From Sphaerisporangium rufum (GTDB taxonomy: Bacteria > Actinomycetota > Actinomycetes > Streptosporangiales > Streptosporangiaceae): a DNA stretch of 64,000 nt. Below are positions 8,557 to 18,183 of this stretch, piece by piece. The translations under genes and the position numbers were made by a program. The notes beneath the pieces were generated by a model. It had not been told where the DNA came from and ran no database searches. It saw nothing but the letters and a program-made list of their open reading frames with translations. The DNA lies in NCBI RefSeq assembly GCF_016863395.1, contig NZ_BOOU01000052.1, forward strand, positions 110,653 through 174,652, written 5' to 3'. Position 1 is the stretch's first letter. Every line of letters begins with the position of its first letter.

Positions 8557-10218
8557 ATGTTCGCACCCAGACCCCTTGCCCGGCTGCTGGCACTGCTCGC
8601 CGCCGGCTGCCTGACCACCGCCGCCGGCGTCCCGCCGGCCACCGCCGCCCCGACCGGCGCCCCGACCGGCGCCCCGACCGGCGCCCCGACCGGCGCCCCG
8701 AGCGCTTCCCTGGACGGGCCGGTCGTCCGGCTGGACGCGGGCCGGATCCGCGGCCTGGACGACGGCACGGTCCGCACCTTCGCCGGGATCCCGTTCGCGC
8801 GGCCGCCGGTGGGCGCGCTGCGCTGGACCGACCCGGTGCCGCCCGCGCCTTGGACCGGCGTGGCCGGCGCGACCAGGCCCGGCGCGCAGTGCCCGCAGCT
8901 GGCGTCGGGCAAGCCGGCCGGCGCCGAGGACTGCCTCTATCTCAACGTCACCGCACCGTCCCGGCCGGCGCGCGGGCCGCGGCCGGTGATGGTGTGGCTG
9001 CACGGCGGCGGCTACACCACCGGCGGCGGCGACCTGTACGGCGCCCGCCGGCTGGCCGGCCAGGGCGACGTCGTCGTCGTGACGCCCAACTACCGGCTCG
9101 GCGCGTTCGGCTACCTGGCGCTGCCCGGGCTCGCCGGCTCGGGCACGTTCGGGCTGGCCGACCAGGTCGAGGCGCTGCGCTGGGTGCGCCGCAACGCGGC
9201 CGCCTTCGGCGGCGACCCGGGCAACGTGACGCTGTTCGGAGAGTCGGCCGGCGGGATGAGCACCTGCGCGCTGCTCACCTCGCCCGCGCTGCGCGGGCTG
9301 GCCGCCAAGGCGATCATCCAGTCCGGGTCGTGCCTGCTGGACTGGGTGAGCGGCACCTACGTCCCGATCCCCGGCATCCCGCCGATCCGGCCCTACAGCC
9401 CGCTCGCCGGCAGCGAGGAGACCGGGCTGTCGGCGGCCGGACAACTCGGCTGCGCCAAGGGCGCGGAGCTGGCGTGCCTGCGGGCCAAGCCGGTCGCCGA
9501 GCTGATGAAGGTCAACGACGGCTTCGCCTCCAACCTCGCCTACGGCACGCCGCTGCTCCCGCTCGACCCGGCCCGGGCGCTGCGCGCCGGGCGATTCGCC
9601 CGGATACCGGTGATATCGGGCGGCAACCGCGACGAGGCCACCGGCTTCGTCGCCGGCGTCGCCCAGGCCGGGTACCCGGTGACGGCGGAGAACTACCCGA
9701 AGCTGATCGAGGGGGCGTTCGGGGAGCACGCGGACGCCGTGGCCCGGGAGTATCCGCTGCGGGACTTCGCCTCGCCCGGCCAGGCGTGGGCGGCGATCAG
9801 CACCGACCGGGCCTGGGCCTGCCCGACCCTGGCCGGTGACCGGGCGCTGGCCGCCCGGACCACCGTGTACGCCTACGAGTTCGCCGACGAGCACGCGCCG
9901 AACGTCAGCGGGGTGACCGCCGATTTCCCGCTGGGCGCCCAGCACGCGAGCGAGCTGCCGTACCTGTTCGACCTGGGCGGGCGGCCGTGGCACGCCATGA
10001 CGGCCGGGCAGTGGCGGCTGGCCGGGCAGATGATCGGCTACTGGACGTCGTTCGCCCGCACCGGCCGGCCGCGGGCCGCGGGGGCGCCCGCCTGGCCGGC
10101 CTTCACCGGGCCGGGCGGGCCGCTGCTGAGCATGCGCCCGGCCGACCAGGGCGGAATCGGGCCGGCCCGCTACCGCCAGGAGCACCGCTGCGGCTTCTGG
10201 GCCGGGCTGGGCGGCTGA
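8557..10218 (+). CDS. Secreted type-B carboxylesterase
   Basis: This is a 553-residue secreted esterase. An N-terminal signal peptide (about residues 1-31) is followed by four Ala-Pro-Thr-Gly repeats and then the alpha/beta-hydrolase catalytic domain. Type-B hallmarks are the EDCLYLN motif at 125-131, the oxyanion HGGGY at 149-153, and the nucleophile elbow GESAGG with Ser230. A C-terminal His in QHASELPYLF is the likely catalytic His. This family hydrolyses carboxylic esters; the natural substrate is unknown. ATG 8557 is chosen because it gives the signal peptide directly. It is followed by the two-component pair, which has its own promoter. Confidence 0.9.
   Translation: MFAPRPLARLLALLAAGCLTTAAGVPPATAAPTGAPTGAPTGAPTGAPSASLDGPVVRLDAGRIRGLDDGTVRTFAGIPFARPPVGALRWTDPVPPAPWTGVAGATRPGAQCPQLASGKPAGAEDCLYLNVTAPSRPARGPRPVMVWLHGGGYTTGGGDLYGARRLAGQGDVVVVTPNYRLGAFGYLALPGLAGSGTFGLADQVEALRWVRRNAAAFGGDPGNVTLFGESAGGMSTCALLTSPALRGLAAKAIIQSGSCLLDWVSGTYVPIPGIPPIRPYSPLAGSEETGLSAAGQLGCAKGAELACLRAKPVAELMKVNDGFASNLAYGTPLLPLDPARALRAGRFARIPVISGGNRDEATGFVAGVAQAGYPVTAENYPKLIEGAFGEHADAVAREYPLRDFASPGQAWAAISTDRAWACPTLAGDRALAARTTVYAYEFADEHAPNVSGVTADFPLGAQHASELPYLFDLGGRPWHAMTAGQWRLAGQMIGYWTSFARTGRPRAAGAPAWPAFTGPGGPLLSMRPADQGGIGPARYRQEHRCGFWAGLGG
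8647..8694 (+). repeat. 12-bp tandem repeat in esterase gene
   Basis: GCCCCGACCGGC is repeated four times exactly. It encodes the Ala-Pro-Thr-Gly linker just after the signal peptide; copy number may vary by slippage. Confidence 0.9.
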
Positions 10219-10243
10219 CCGTGCGGCCGTACCTGCCGGCGGC

Positions 10244-10249
10244 TACCGT
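10244..10249 (+). promoter_or_regulatory. Leaderless -10 (TACCGT) for response regulator
   Basis: TACCGT ends 6 nt before the GTG at 10256, with no Shine-Dalgarno sequence. Confidence 0.6.
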
Positions 10250-10255
10250 GCAAGC

Positions 10256-10924
10256 GTGATCCGCGTGCTGCTCGCCGACGACGATCCGATGGTCCGCCGC
10301 CATCTGCGCGCGATCCTGGGTTCCGGCCCGGGGATCGAGGTCGCCGGCGAGGCCCGGGACGGGGCCGAGGCGGTCGAGGAGGTCCTGCGCCACCGGCCGG
10401 ACGTGGTGCTGATGGACCTGCGGATGCCCGGCGTGGACGGCATCACCGCCACCCGCGAGATCATGGCCCTCGCCGGCCCGCCCGCGGTCATCGCGCTCAC
10501 CACGTTCGACTCCGGCGAACACGTGCTCGGCGCGCTGGAGGCGGGGGCGGCGGGCTTCCTGGTGAAGACCACCCCCGCCGAGGACCTGCTCGACCTGGTC
10601 CGGGTCGCCGCCGCCGGGCACGTGGTGATGTCGCCGGGCGTGACGCGCCGGCTGCTCGCCCGGTCCGCCCAGGGCGACCTGCGGCGGGAGACCGCGCGGA
10701 CACGGGTCGCCGGGCTGGCCGAACGCGAGCGGGAGGTGCTCGCCTGCCTCGGCGAGGGGCTGACCAACGCCGAGATCGCGCGGCGGCTGTTCCTGTCGGA
10801 GACCACCGTGCGCAGCTACGTCTCCCGCCTGCTCGTCAAGCTCGATCTGGCGCACCGCACGCAGGCCGCCCTGCTCGCCCACCAGGCCGGGCTCCTCGGC
10901 GAGCCCGGCGGACCGGAGAGATGA
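10256..10924 (+). CDS. NarL/FixJ-type response regulator
   Basis: This 222-residue DNA-binding response regulator has a receiver domain at residues 2-120: the acidic pocket ADDD near residue 8, phospho-acceptor Asp54 in LMDLRMPG, and conserved Lys near 103. A LuxR/NarL helix-turn-helix lies at about 150-210 (LAEREREVLACLGEGLTNAEIA). It is transcribed from a leaderless GTG. The partner kinase starts 3 nt after its stop, so signal perception and output are co-expressed. No obvious ABC-transporter target lies beside it, although many actinomycete pairs of this type control one. Confidence 0.93.
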   Translation: MIRVLLADDDPMVRRHLRAILGSGPGIEVAGEARDGAEAVEEVLRHRPDVVLMDLRMPGVDGITATREIMALAGPPAVIALTTFDSGEHVLGALEAGAAGFLVKTTPAEDLLDLVRVAAAGHVVMSPGVTRRLLARSAQGDLRRETARTRVAGLAEREREVLACLGEGLTNAEIARRLFLSETTVRSYVSRLLVKLDLAHRTQAALLAHQAGLLGEPGGPER

Positions 10925-10927
10925 TCC

Positions 10928-12109
10928 GTGCGATTCCGGGGGATCCGGCCGGGCCGGCCACTGCTGACCGGCCGCGACCGCCGGGTGACGCTGCTGGCCG
11001 CCACCGGCGTGGCCGTCTCGTGCGCCGCCGTGCAGATCATCGTGTTCGCCGGCGACGGCCCGCTGCCGGAACTGGCGCTGAACCTGCTGCTGGACGCCTG
11101 CCTGCCGCTGGTCGTCCGCCTGCCGCGCACGGTCGGGACGCTGGCGGTCGCGGTCACCGCGCTGCTCGCGCTCGCCGGCGGCCCGGCACCGCCGGCCGCG
11201 GCCTCGCTGGTGGTGTCGTTTCTGGTGTACGTGCTGCCGTGGCGGCAGGCGTTCGCGTTCGCGGCCGTGCTGGCGATCCCGGCGATCCCGCTGTGGGCGC
11301 CGAGCTGGCCCCGCGTGTACGTCGCACTGTCGGCCACCGCGCTGCCCGCGCTGGTCGCGCTCTACCTGCGGACCAGGGTCGAGCTGCTGCGCGCGCTGCA
11401 CCGCCGGGCCGAGCTGGCCGACGCCGAGCGCCGGCTGCTCGCCGAGCGCGCCGAGACCGCCGAGCGCCGGCGGCTGGCGGCCGAGCTGCACGACATCGTC
11501 ACCCACCACGTCACCGAGATCGTGCTGCACGCCGACGCGCTGCGCGTTACCACCGCCGACGCCGAAGCCCGCGCCGCCGCCGAGCACATCCGGCGGGCCG
11601 GCACCCGCACCCTCACCGAGCTGGGCGATCTCATGCGGGTGGTCACCACCGGGGCCCGGCCGGTGCCGGCGCCGCGCGCCGGATATCACACCGACGACGA
11701 CACCGGCGGCGACCTGTCCGCGCTGGCCGCGGCCGACGGGGCGGAGCTGGCGGTGCGCGGCGACCCGGCGACGGTGCCCGCGGTGGTGGCGCGCGCGGTG
11801 TACCGGGTCGTGCAGGAGTCGCTCACCAACGCCCGCAAGCACGCCCCCGGCGCGCCGGTCACCGTCGCGGTGGCCTACCCGGGCGGGCGGGCCGAGGTCG
11901 AGGTGCGCAACGACCGGCCGGCCCGCGGCCCGGACCCGGCGCTGGCCGGGTCGGGCTCGGGGATGGGGCTGGCCGGGCTGCACCGGCGGGTGACCCTGCT
12001 CGGCGGCACCTTCCACGCCGGGCCGGACGGCACCGGCGGCTTCGCGGTCCGCGCCACCGTCCCCGCCGGCGGCGCCGCTCAGGACGGGGGCGGGCCCGGC
12101 GCGGGGTAG
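10928..12109 (+). CDS. NarL-family sensor histidine kinase
   Basis: This is a 393-residue membrane histidine kinase. Residues 15-150 hold about five or six hydrophobic segments without a large extracellular loop, suggesting intramembrane sensing. A coiled-coil linker leads to the HisKA_3 box RRLAAELHDIVTHH with phospho-accepting His188. The HATPase_c domain follows, with N-box QESLTNARKHA and G-box GSGMGLAGLHRR. It uses a GTG start 3 nt after the cognate regulator. Its last 31 nt overlap the 3' end of the convergent SGNH hydrolase gene. The signal is unknown. Confidence 0.92.
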   Translation: MRFRGIRPGRPLLTGRDRRVTLLAATGVAVSCAAVQIIVFAGDGPLPELALNLLLDACLPLVVRLPRTVGTLAVAVTALLALAGGPAPPAAASLVVSFLVYVLPWRQAFAFAAVLAIPAIPLWAPSWPRVYVALSATALPALVALYLRTRVELLRALHRRAELADAERRLLAERAETAERRRLAAELHDIVTHHVTEIVLHADALRVTTADAEARAAAEHIRRAGTRTLTELGDLMRVVTTGARPVPAPRAGYHTDDDTGGDLSALAAADGAELAVRGDPATVPAVVARAVYRVVQESLTNARKHAPGAPVTVAVAYPGGRAEVEVRNDRPARGPDPALAGSGSGMGLAGLHRRVTLLGGTFHAGPDGTGGFAVRATVPAGGAAQDGGGPGAG

Positions 12110-12861
12110 GGGTCCAGCGTGGGGCGTTTGGCGTCCACCAGGTCACCGGAGGAGGTGCCGCGCAGCCGGCGGCCTATCCAGGGCAGCAGGTACCGGCGCA
12201 GCCACAGCCGGTCCTCGCGCAGCTTGACCCGCCGGTCCACCAGCTCGCGCGGCGGCCAGTCGTATCGCCAGTCGTCGTCGCACGGCACGCCGAGCGCCCG
12301 GCACACCTTCGCCGCGACCAGGCGATGACCCTCGGCGTTCATGTGCAGCCGGTCGTCGCTCCAGGCCCGCCAGTCGCGGATCGACTGCATCGACCACAGG
12401 TCCACCAGGTGGCAGCCGTACAGGTCGGCGATGGACCGGACATGCAGGTAGAAGACGGCGAACCGGCCGCGCCCCTGGCGCATCAGCGGGAGGTCGCGCG
12501 GGTCCACCCCGGTGAACAGCACCACCTCCGCGCCGGAGGCCCGCAGGTCGCGGACCGCGCGGGCGAAGGTCTTGGCGAGCCGGTCGGGATCGGAGCCCGG
12601 CCGCAGCAGGTCGTTGGCGCCCGCGCTGAAGGTGACCAGGTCGGGCTTCAGCTCGATGGCGGCCGGCACCTGGAGCTCGGCGACCTGGGCCAGCACCTTG
12701 CCGCGCACCGCCAGGTTGGCGTACCGGAACTCCGGCGACAGGGCGGCCAGCCGCTCGGCGACCCGGTCGGCCCAGCCGCGGAAGTGGCCGTTCTCCCCCG
12801 GGTCGTTCAGCCCTTCGGTGAAGCTGTCGCCGATCGCGACGAACGAGGTGTACGCGCTCAT
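12079..12861 (-). CDS. SGNH/GDSL-family hydrolase
   Basis: This 260-residue protein has the GDSL-like block near its N-terminus ([10 protein letters not shown], nucleophile Ser in GDSF), the GAND block ([11 protein letters not shown]) and a C-terminal DxxH-type element ([11 protein letters not shown]). These are SGNH esterase/lipase hallmarks. It has no signal peptide, so it probably acts on a small cytoplasmic ester. ATG 12861 overlaps the aroQ stop as ATGA, so it is translationally coupled to the shikimate operon as the last gene, though no shikimate-pathway role is known for it. Its 3' end overlaps the convergent kinase gene by 31 nt. Confidence 0.88.
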   Translation of the reverse strand: MSAYTSFVAIGDSFTEGLNDPGENGHFRGWADRVAERLAALSPEFRYANLAVRGKVLAQVAELQVPAAIELKPDLVTFSAGANDLLRPGSDPDRLAKTFARAVRDLRASGAEVVLFTGVDPRDLPLMRQGRGRFAVFYLHVRSIADLYGCHLVDLWSMQSIRDWRAWSDDRLHMNAEGHRLVAAKVCRALGVPCDDDWRYDWPPRELVDRRVKLREDRLWLRRYLLPWIGRRLRGTSSGDLVDAKRPTLDPYPAPGPPPS

Positions 12862-13304
12862 GCCCCCTCCATACCGTCCGCCAGCGCCCGCAGCGCCAGC
12901 TCGTAGGACCGCAGCCCGAACCCGGCGATCGTACCGGAGGCCACTCCGGCCACCACCGAGGTGTGCCGGAACTCCTCGCGGGCCGCGGGATTGGTGATGT
13001 GCACCTCGACCAGCGGCGCGGTGCGCTGGGCGATGGCGTCGCGCAGCGCGTAGGAGTAGTGGGTGAAGGCCGCCGGGTTGAGCACCACCGGGATGGCCTG
13101 GTCGGCGGCGTCGTGCAGCCAGGACACCAGCTCGGCCTCGTCGTCGGTCTGCCGGACCTCGACCGACATGCCGAGCTCGCGGCCGGTGGCCCGGCACAGC
13201 GCCGCGAGGTCGGCGAAGGTGGCCGCGCCGTACTTCTCCGGCTCGCGGCTGCCCAGCCGGCCCAGGTTCGGCCCGTTCAGCACGAAGACCGTCCGCATCG
13301 TCAT
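12858..13304 (-). CDS. aroQ: 3-dehydroquinate dehydratase, type II
   Basis: This 148-residue enzyme has the normal length for type II dehydroquinases, dodecamers that convert 3-dehydroquinate to 3-dehydroshikimate. The family motif [13 protein letters not shown] (residues 10-22) is followed by the active-site Tyr25. [21 protein letters not shown] and RHTS are also present. It lies after aroB in the aro operon with a gap of about 40 nt and couples by ATGA to the SGNH hydrolase. It supplies aromatic amino acids and other chorismate products. Confidence 0.95.
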   Translation of the reverse strand: MTMRTVFVLNGPNLGRLGSREPEKYGAATFADLAALCRATGRELGMSVEVRQTDDEAELVSWLHDAADQAIPVVLNPAAFTHYSYALRDAIAQRTAPLVEVHITNPAAREEFRHTSVVAGVASGTIAGFGLRSYELALRALADGMEGA

Positions 13305-13344
13305 CCCCTCCGCCGGGTCTTCCAGGTGTCCCCGCCGGCGACCC

Positions 13345-14421
13345 TCATCGGGCGATCCGCCGGAAGGCCGCCTCCAGCAGCTCCTCCGGCGGGTCCTCCA
13401 GCCGGGCGACCGCGGCCACGCCGTCCAGCACGACGAACCGCCGCACCGCGCCGCGGTTCTTCTTGTCGACCCGCATGTGGTCGCGCAGCTCGGCCCAGGC
13501 CTCCCGCCGGTAGGCGGTCGGCAGGCCGACCGAGGCCAGGATCTCCCGGGTGCGCGCGGCCAGGCCGGCGGCGGCGTGGCCGGACAGCTCCGACAGCTCG
13601 GCGGCGTAGACCATGCCGATGGCGACCGCCTCGCCGTGCCGCATGCGGTAGTCCTCGGCCCGCTCGATGGCGTGCGCGAGGGTGTGGCCGTAGTTGAGGA
13701 TCTCCCGGACGCCCGACTCGCGCAGGTCGGCGCCCACCACCTCGGCCTTGACCCTGATCTTGCGCTCGACGAGCTCGCGGGTGTGCGGGCCGCCGGGCTC
13801 CCGGGCGCCCTCGGGGTCGGCCTCGACCAGGCGCAGGATCTCCGGGTCGGCGATGAACCCGCCCTTGATCACCTCGGCCAGCCCGGCGACGTAGTCGTCC
13901 CGGGGCACCGTGACCAGGGTGGCCAGGTCGCACAGCACGCCGGCCGGCGGGTGAAAGGACCCGACCAGGTTCTTGCCCTCAGGGGTGTTGATGCCGGTCT
14001 TGCCGCCGACCGCGGCGTCGACCATGCCGAGCAGCGTGGTCGGCACCTGCACCACGGTGACGCCGCGCAGCCAGGTGGCGGCGACGAAGCCGGCCAGGTC
14101 GGTGGTGGCCCCGCCGCCGACGCCGACGACCGCGTCCGAGCGGGTCATGCCGTGCCGGCCGAGCGCCGACCACAGCCCGGCGGCCACCTCGGCCGTCTTG
14201 GCCCGCTCGCCGTCCGGCACCGGCAGCGGCAGCACCGCGTACCCGGCGGCCTCCAGGGCGCCGCAGGCCGGCCGGGCGATCTCCGGCAGGGTCTCGGGGT
14301 GGATCACCGCGACGGTGCCGGCCCGCGGGCCGACCAGGCCGGGCAGCTCGCCGAGCACGCCGGCGCCGACGACCACGTCGTAGGGGCGCTCGCCTCCTAC
14401 GGTGATGCGGGTGACGCTCAC
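13345..14421 (-). CDS. aroB: 3-dehydroquinate synthase
   Basis: This is a 358-residue NAD+- and metal-dependent synthase that closes DAHP into 3-dehydroquinate. NAD-binding and catalytic features are visible: a Gly-rich segment [42 protein letters not shown], and metal-binding residues in [11 protein letters not shown] and [13 protein letters not shown]. Length is normal. The GTG start overlaps the aroK stop by 4 nt (GTGA), indicating translational coupling in the aroC-K-B-Q order common in actinomycetes. Confidence 0.96.
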   Translation of the reverse strand: MSVTRITVGGERPYDVVVGAGVLGELPGLVGPRAGTVAVIHPETLPEIARPACGALEAAGYAVLPLPVPDGERAKTAEVAAGLWSALGRHGMTRSDAVVGVGGGATTDLAGFVAATWLRGVTVVQVPTTLLGMVDAAVGGKTGINTPEGKNLVGSFHPPAGVLCDLATLVTVPRDDYVAGLAEVIKGGFIADPEILRLVEADPEGAREPGGPHTRELVERKIRVKAEVVGADLRESGVREILNYGHTLAHAIERAEDYRMRHGEAVAIGMVYAAELSELSGHAAAGLAARTREILASVGLPTAYRREAWAELRDHMRVDKKNRGAVRRFVVLDGVAAVARLEDPPEELLEAAFRRIAR

Positions 14422-14924
14422 GCCGGGAGCCCCTTGGCGATCTCGGCGGCCACCTCGTCGGGCGTGCGGCCGCCGGTCTCCACCGTGAGGGTGGCCAGCC
14501 GCTCGTAGACCGGGCGGCGCTCCTCCATGAGCGCCTTGAGCCGGCTGCGCGGGTTGAGCACCAGCAGCGGGCGGGCCGAGCCCAGGCCGACCCGGGCCAC
14601 CGCGTCGGCCAGGCCGACCCGCAGGTAGGCCACCGGGTGGCCGGCCAGCAGCTCCTGGGTGCGCGGGTCCAGCACCGCGCCGCCGCCCAGGGCCAGCACC
14701 CCGCCGTGCCCGGCGAGCGCGCCGCGCACGGCATCGGCCTCCAGCTCGCGGAACCGCTCCTCGCCGTCCTCGACGAAGATGTCGGCGACGGCCTTGCCGG
14801 CCGCCGCCTCCACGTCGGCGTCGGTGTCGCGGAAGCCGGTGCCGAGCAGGCCGGCCAGCAGCCGGCCCACGGTCGACTTGCCCGAGCCCGGCGGGCCGAT
14901 GAGCACGACTCTGGGAGAGGTCAC
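14418..14924 (-). CDS. aroK: Shikimate kinase
   Basis: This 168-residue P-loop kinase phosphorylates shikimate at O3. It has Walker [10 protein letters not shown] at residues 10-18, the shikimate-binding DTD motif ([14 protein letters not shown]) and the GGG segment [12 protein letters not shown]. The frame stays open far upstream, but GTG 14924 overlaps the aroC stop as GTGA and gives the standard length, so it is chosen. It is followed by aroB with another GTGA overlap. Confidence 0.95.
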   Translation of the reverse strand: MTSPRVVLIGPPGSGKSTVGRLLAGLLGTGFRDTDADVEAAAGKAVADIFVEDGEERFRELEADAVRGALAGHGGVLALGGGAVLDPRTQELLAGHPVAYLRVGLADAVARVGLGSARPLLVLNPRSRLKALMEERRPVYERLATLTVETGGRTPDEVAAEIAKGLPA

Positions 14925-16099
14925 TTGATCACCATCGAAGACAGGTAGCCGGACAGGTTGCGGGCGACCTCCTCCACCGAGTCGCCGCCGAGCTTCTCGA
15001 CGGCCACGTCGGCGAGCACCAGCGCGACCATCGCCTCGGCGACGATACCGGCGGCGGGCACCGCGCACACGTCGGACCGCTGGTTGATCGCCTTGGCGGG
15101 CTCGCCGGTGGCGACGTCGACGGTGGACAGCGCGCGCGGCACGGTGGAGATCGGCTTCATCGCGGCGCGGACCCGCAGCGGCTCGCCGTTGGTCATGCCG
15201 CCCTCGACGCCGCCGGCCCGGTTGGTGACCCGCCGCACGCCGTCCGGGGTGTTCTCGATCTCGTCGTGCGCCTGCGAGCCGCGCCGCCGGGCGGTGGCGA
15301 ACCCGTCGCCCACCGCGACGCCCTTGATCGCCTGGATGCCCATCAGCGCGGCGGCCAGCCGGGCGTCCAGCCGGCGGTCCCAGTGGACGTAGCTGCCCAG
15401 GCCGGGCGGCAGGCCGTAGGCCAGCACCTCCACGACGCCGCCCAGGGTGTCGCCCTCCTTGCGGGCCGCCTCGATCTCCTCGTACATCGCGGTGCCGGCC
15501 GCCGCGTCCAGGCAGCGCACCGGGTGCTCGTCGATCGCGGCCAGGTCGCCGGGGCCGGGCACCACGCCGTCGGGGGCCTCGGCCGCGCCGATCGCCACGA
15601 CGTGGCTGACGATCTCGACGCCGAGGGCCTGGCGCAGGAAGGCGCGGGCCACCTGGCCGAGCGCGACCCGGGCCGCGGTCTCCCGGGCGCTGGCGCGATC
15701 GAGCACCGGGCGGGCGTCGTCGAAGCCGTACTTCTGCATGCCGGACAGGTCGGCGTGGCCGGGGCGCGGGCGCGACAGCGGGGCGTTGCGCGCCTGGGCG
15801 GCCAGCAGGTCGGGGTCGACCGGGTCGGCGGCCATGACGGTCTCCCACTTGGGCCACTCGCTGTTGCCGACCCGGATCGCCACCGGGCTGCCCAGCGTGC
15901 GGCCGTGCCGGACGCCGCCGACGATCGTGACCTCGTCCTGCTCGAACTTCATCCGCGCGCCACGGCCGTGCCCCAGCCGGCGCCGGGCCAGGGCGTGCCG
16001 CACGTCGGCGGTCGTCACCTCGACGCCGGCGGGCATGCCCTCCAGGATGGCGACGAGCTCGGGGCCGTGAGACTCACCTGCGGTCAACCAGCGCAACAT
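14921..16099 (-). CDS. aroC: Chorismate synthase
   Basis: This is a 392-residue chorismate synthase that converts EPSP to chorismate with reduced FMN. Family signatures are [18 protein letters not shown] near the N-terminus, the [19 protein letters not shown] segment, [15 protein letters not shown], and [14 protein letters not shown]. It is the first of four coupled shikimate genes. The upstream prepilin peptidase gene ends 91 nt before this start. I saw no clear TANNNT promoter directly before aroC, so cotranscription with the peptidase gene is plausible. Confidence 0.97.
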   Translation of the reverse strand: MLRWLTAGESHGPELVAILEGMPAGVEVTTADVRHALARRRLGHGRGARMKFEQDEVTIVGGVRHGRTLGSPVAIRVGNSEWPKWETVMAADPVDPDLLAAQARNAPLSRPRPGHADLSGMQKYGFDDARPVLDRASARETAARVALGQVARAFLRQALGVEIVSHVVAIGAAEAPDGVVPGPGDLAAIDEHPVRCLDAAAGTAMYEEIEAARKEGDTLGGVVEVLAYGLPPGLGSYVHWDRRLDARLAAALMGIQAIKGVAVGDGFATARRRGSQAHDEIENTPDGVRRVTNRAGGVEGGMTNGEPLRVRAAMKPISTVPRALSTVDVATGEPAKAINQRSDVCAVPAAGIVAEAMVALVLADVAVEKLGGDSVEEVARNLSGYLSSMVIK

Positions 16100-16190
16100 G
16101 GTGACAAGTCTTCCACGTGCCGCCCACTGCCCTCACCGCGCGGGCGGGTGGCGCGATCGGCGCGGCGGACCGCCCGGTGCGGGAGGCCGG

Positions 16191-17057
16191 TCAGCGCAGC
16201 AGGCCGGCCAGCGCGCCCAGCACGATGAACGGCCCCAGCGGGAAGTGGCTGCGCCGGGTGCCGCGCCGGCTGACCAGCAGCGCGATCGCGTACAGGGCGC
16301 CGAACAGCTGGCCGGCCAGCGCGCCGGTCACCCAGGCGGACACCCCGAGCGCGCCGGTCAGCATGCCGGCCGGCCCGGCCAGCTTGACGTCGCCCAGGCC
16401 GAGCGCGTCCGGTCGGGCGAACCACAGCACGAAGTAGCCGGCGGCCAGGCCGAGCCCGCCGGCCAGCGCGCCGGGCAGCTCGCCGGCCAGGGCCAGCGGC
16501 ACCGCGAGGATCGGGTACGACGGCAGGGTGATGGCGTCCGGCAGCCGCCGGGTGCGCCAGTCGATCATCGTCAGCGCGCAGCCGGCGACCGCCCCGTACA
16601 GCCAGGCGATCAGCAGGGCCCAGCGCGCCAGGCCGTGGGCCAGATCGGGGTCCAGATCGGGGTCCAGGCCGGCGGGCGCGGCCGTCAACCTCCAGGCGAC
16701 CAGGGCGCAGGCCGCCGCGGTGGCGAGCTCGGCGACCGGAAGGCGGGTGAGATCGGGCCGGGCGCGCAGCGCGCCGCGGAACGCCGCCCGCGCCTCGGCC
16801 CGGTAGGCCCGCCGCAGCTCCCGCGCCTCCTCCCGGGTGACCACCCGGTCCTCGGGCGCGTCACCGCCCTCCACCGCCGGGCCGCCGGGTGGACCGCCGG
16901 CCGCGGGCGTGCCGCGGGGACGGCCATCGGGCGGCTCCTGCCCGGGGGGCAGGGGCGCGGGGTCGTCCGGGAGCGGGGCGAAGCCGGCCGCCAGGGCGCG
17001 GGCGTAGTGCCCGGCGACCAGGCCGAGCAGCGCGGCGCCGGCGACGATGATGGACAC
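16191..17057 (-). CDS. A24 family prepilin peptidase (type IV leader peptidase-like)
   Basis: This 288-residue polytopic membrane protein has the two catalytic aspartates of A24 aspartyl peptidases: one in MIDWRTRRLPD and one in the GxGD motif GLGDVKLAG. A cytoplasmic stretch of about 80 residues, rich in Pro/Gly and then Arg/Glu, lies after the first helix. The N-terminal methylase domain with Cys pairs found in full-length PilD is absent, as in many actinomycete members. It would cleave class III signal peptides of Tad/type IV pilins. No pilin genes lie in the window. A leaderless promoter precedes GTG 17057. Confidence 0.88.
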   Translation of the reverse strand: MSIIVAGAALLGLVAGHYARALAAGFAPLPDDPAPLPPGQEPPDGRPRGTPAAGGPPGGPAVEGGDAPEDRVVTREEARELRRAYRAEARAAFRGALRARPDLTRLPVAELATAAACALVAWRLTAAPAGLDPDLDPDLAHGLARWALLIAWLYGAVAGCALTMIDWRTRRLPDAITLPSYPILAVPLALAGELPGALAGGLGLAAGYFVLWFARPDALGLGDVKLAGPAGMLTGALGVSAWVTGALAGQLFGALYAIALLVSRRGTRRSHFPLGPFIVLGALAGLLR

Positions 17058-17063
17058 CCGCCG

Positions 17064-17069
17064 ACCCTA
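17064..17069 (-). promoter_or_regulatory. Leaderless -10 (TAGGGT) for prepilin peptidase
   Basis: On the minus strand TAGGGT lies 6 nt before GTG 17057. It may also drive the downstream aro operon. Confidence 0.6.
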
Positions 17070-17083
17070 GTACGCCGGGCCGC

Positions 17084-17110
17084 GCGGGAACGGCGGGAAC
17101 GGCGGGAACG
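17084..17110. repeat. 9-bp tandem repeat, three copies
   Basis: GCGGGAACG is repeated three times exactly in the intergenic region upstream of the prepilin peptidase promoter. No function is apparent. Confidence 0.85.
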
Positions 17111-17290
17111 CGGCCCGGCCCGGACGGCACGGACCCGGGTAACGCCTCGTGGGCCCGGTCGCCTGGAAAACTCCCGCAAAAACGGCCGGACGACCGGCGT
17201 TCCTCATGCGACCCGCCGCTCCCGCCTGGAGATGATCTGTCGAACCGACACCTAGAGATCATCGAGATCCGTTCCCGGAAAGGGGAAGGC

Positions 17291-17953
17291 ATGCGATCTC
17301 ATCGCCGGCACCTGGCGAGCGGCGCCACCCTCACCGCCGCCACCCTGACCGGCGCCACCCTCACCGGTGTGATCCTGGCCGGCCGTCCCGCGCTCGCTGA
17401 CATAAGGGCCGATCGGCCCGCGTTCGCGGACGCCGGAGCCGGCCGTTCCGCGCTCGCAGATGCCGGGCCGGGGCCGGACGCGCCGCCCGCCGCGGCCGGC
17501 ACCGGCACCGGCACCGGCACCGCGATGATCCCCAAGGTCGCGGGCGGCAGGACGCCCCCCGTGGACGGCGCGGGCGGCGGCGACGACCGGACCGCCGGGA
17601 CCACCCGGAGCGCGACCATCAGGAAGGCCGGCACGGCGCCGGTGACGCGCGCGCTGGTGCTGTCGGTGAATCCCGGGCCGGTGGTCTGGCCGCCGGACCG
17701 GGTCGCCGTGCTGGACTGCGGATCCAGCGCCGGATCGCATCCGCGCCCCCGGGAGGCCTGCGCCGAGCTGACCCGGGTGAACGGCGACATCGGCCGGCTC
17801 CGGCCGTCGGACACCACGGCCTGCCCGACGACCTACGCGCCGGTGACGTTCTGGGCGGTGGGCGTGTGGGGCCCGCGTACCATCTCCGGGCTGCGCGTCT
17901 TCACCAACCAGTGCTCGATGCTCGTCACCCTCCGCTCCGTCGCCGCCTTCTGA
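17291..17953 (+). CDS. SSI-family subtilisin inhibitor with long N-terminal extension
   Basis: This 220-residue secreted protein has a C-terminal core of about 105 residues matching Streptomyces subtilisin inhibitor: LVLSVNPG, a Cys143-Cys157 pair (LDCGSSAGSHP, REACAELTRVNGDI), and Cys178-Cys208 around the reactive loop (ACPTTYAP, TNQC). By alignment with SSI (CPMVY) the P1 residue is Thr180, where Met or Lys is usual. An SD (GGAAAGGGG) precedes ATG 17291. Between the signal peptide and the core lies an Ala/Gly-rich linker of about 80 residues with three 10-residue repeats (GRPALAD, DRPAFAD, GRSALAD). Such inhibitors control secreted serine proteases; a subtilase is encoded 5 kb downstream. 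Confidence 0.85.
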   Translation: MRSHRRHLASGATLTAATLTGATLTGVILAGRPALADIRADRPAFADAGAGRSALADAGPGPDAPPAAAGTGTGTGTAMIPKVAGGRTPPVDGAGGGDDRTAGTTRSATIRKAGTAPVTRALVLSVNPGPVVWPPDRVAVLDCGSSAGSHPRPREACAELTRVNGDIGRLRPSDTTACPTTYAPVTFWAVGVWGPRTISGLRVFTNQCSMLVTLRSVAAF

Positions 17954-17985
17954 GCGCTGCGACGGCCGGACGTCCAGCGCCCGGG

Positions 17986-18183
17986 TCAGCCCCGCCGGTC
18001 CCGCGGCAGCAGCGAGCCGGCCACCGCGAGGGTCAGACCAAGTCCGGCCGCCACCAGGAAGACGAGGTCGTAGCCGGCGGCCGGCAGGCCACGTTGATGT
18101 GCGTCCAGGATCACCATGAACGGGCAGGCGCACGCCAGTGCCGGCCCGGACGGGCAGGTTCCGAACGCCCGCGGGACGCGGGG
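17986..18183 (-). pseudogene. Remnant resembling both ends of a DHA2-type MFS transporter
   Basis: A short minus-strand frame reads first like the start of TM1 of DHA2 drug exporters (LACACPFMVILDA). It then runs straight into a typical last transmembrane helix and basic tail (GYDLVFLVAAGLGLTLAVAG, then SLLPRDRRG). The whole is only about 65 codons and has no plausible start with an SD. It looks like a transporter gene from which the middle 400 or more codons were deleted. This is read from remembered family patterns and not from an alignment. Confidence 0.4.
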
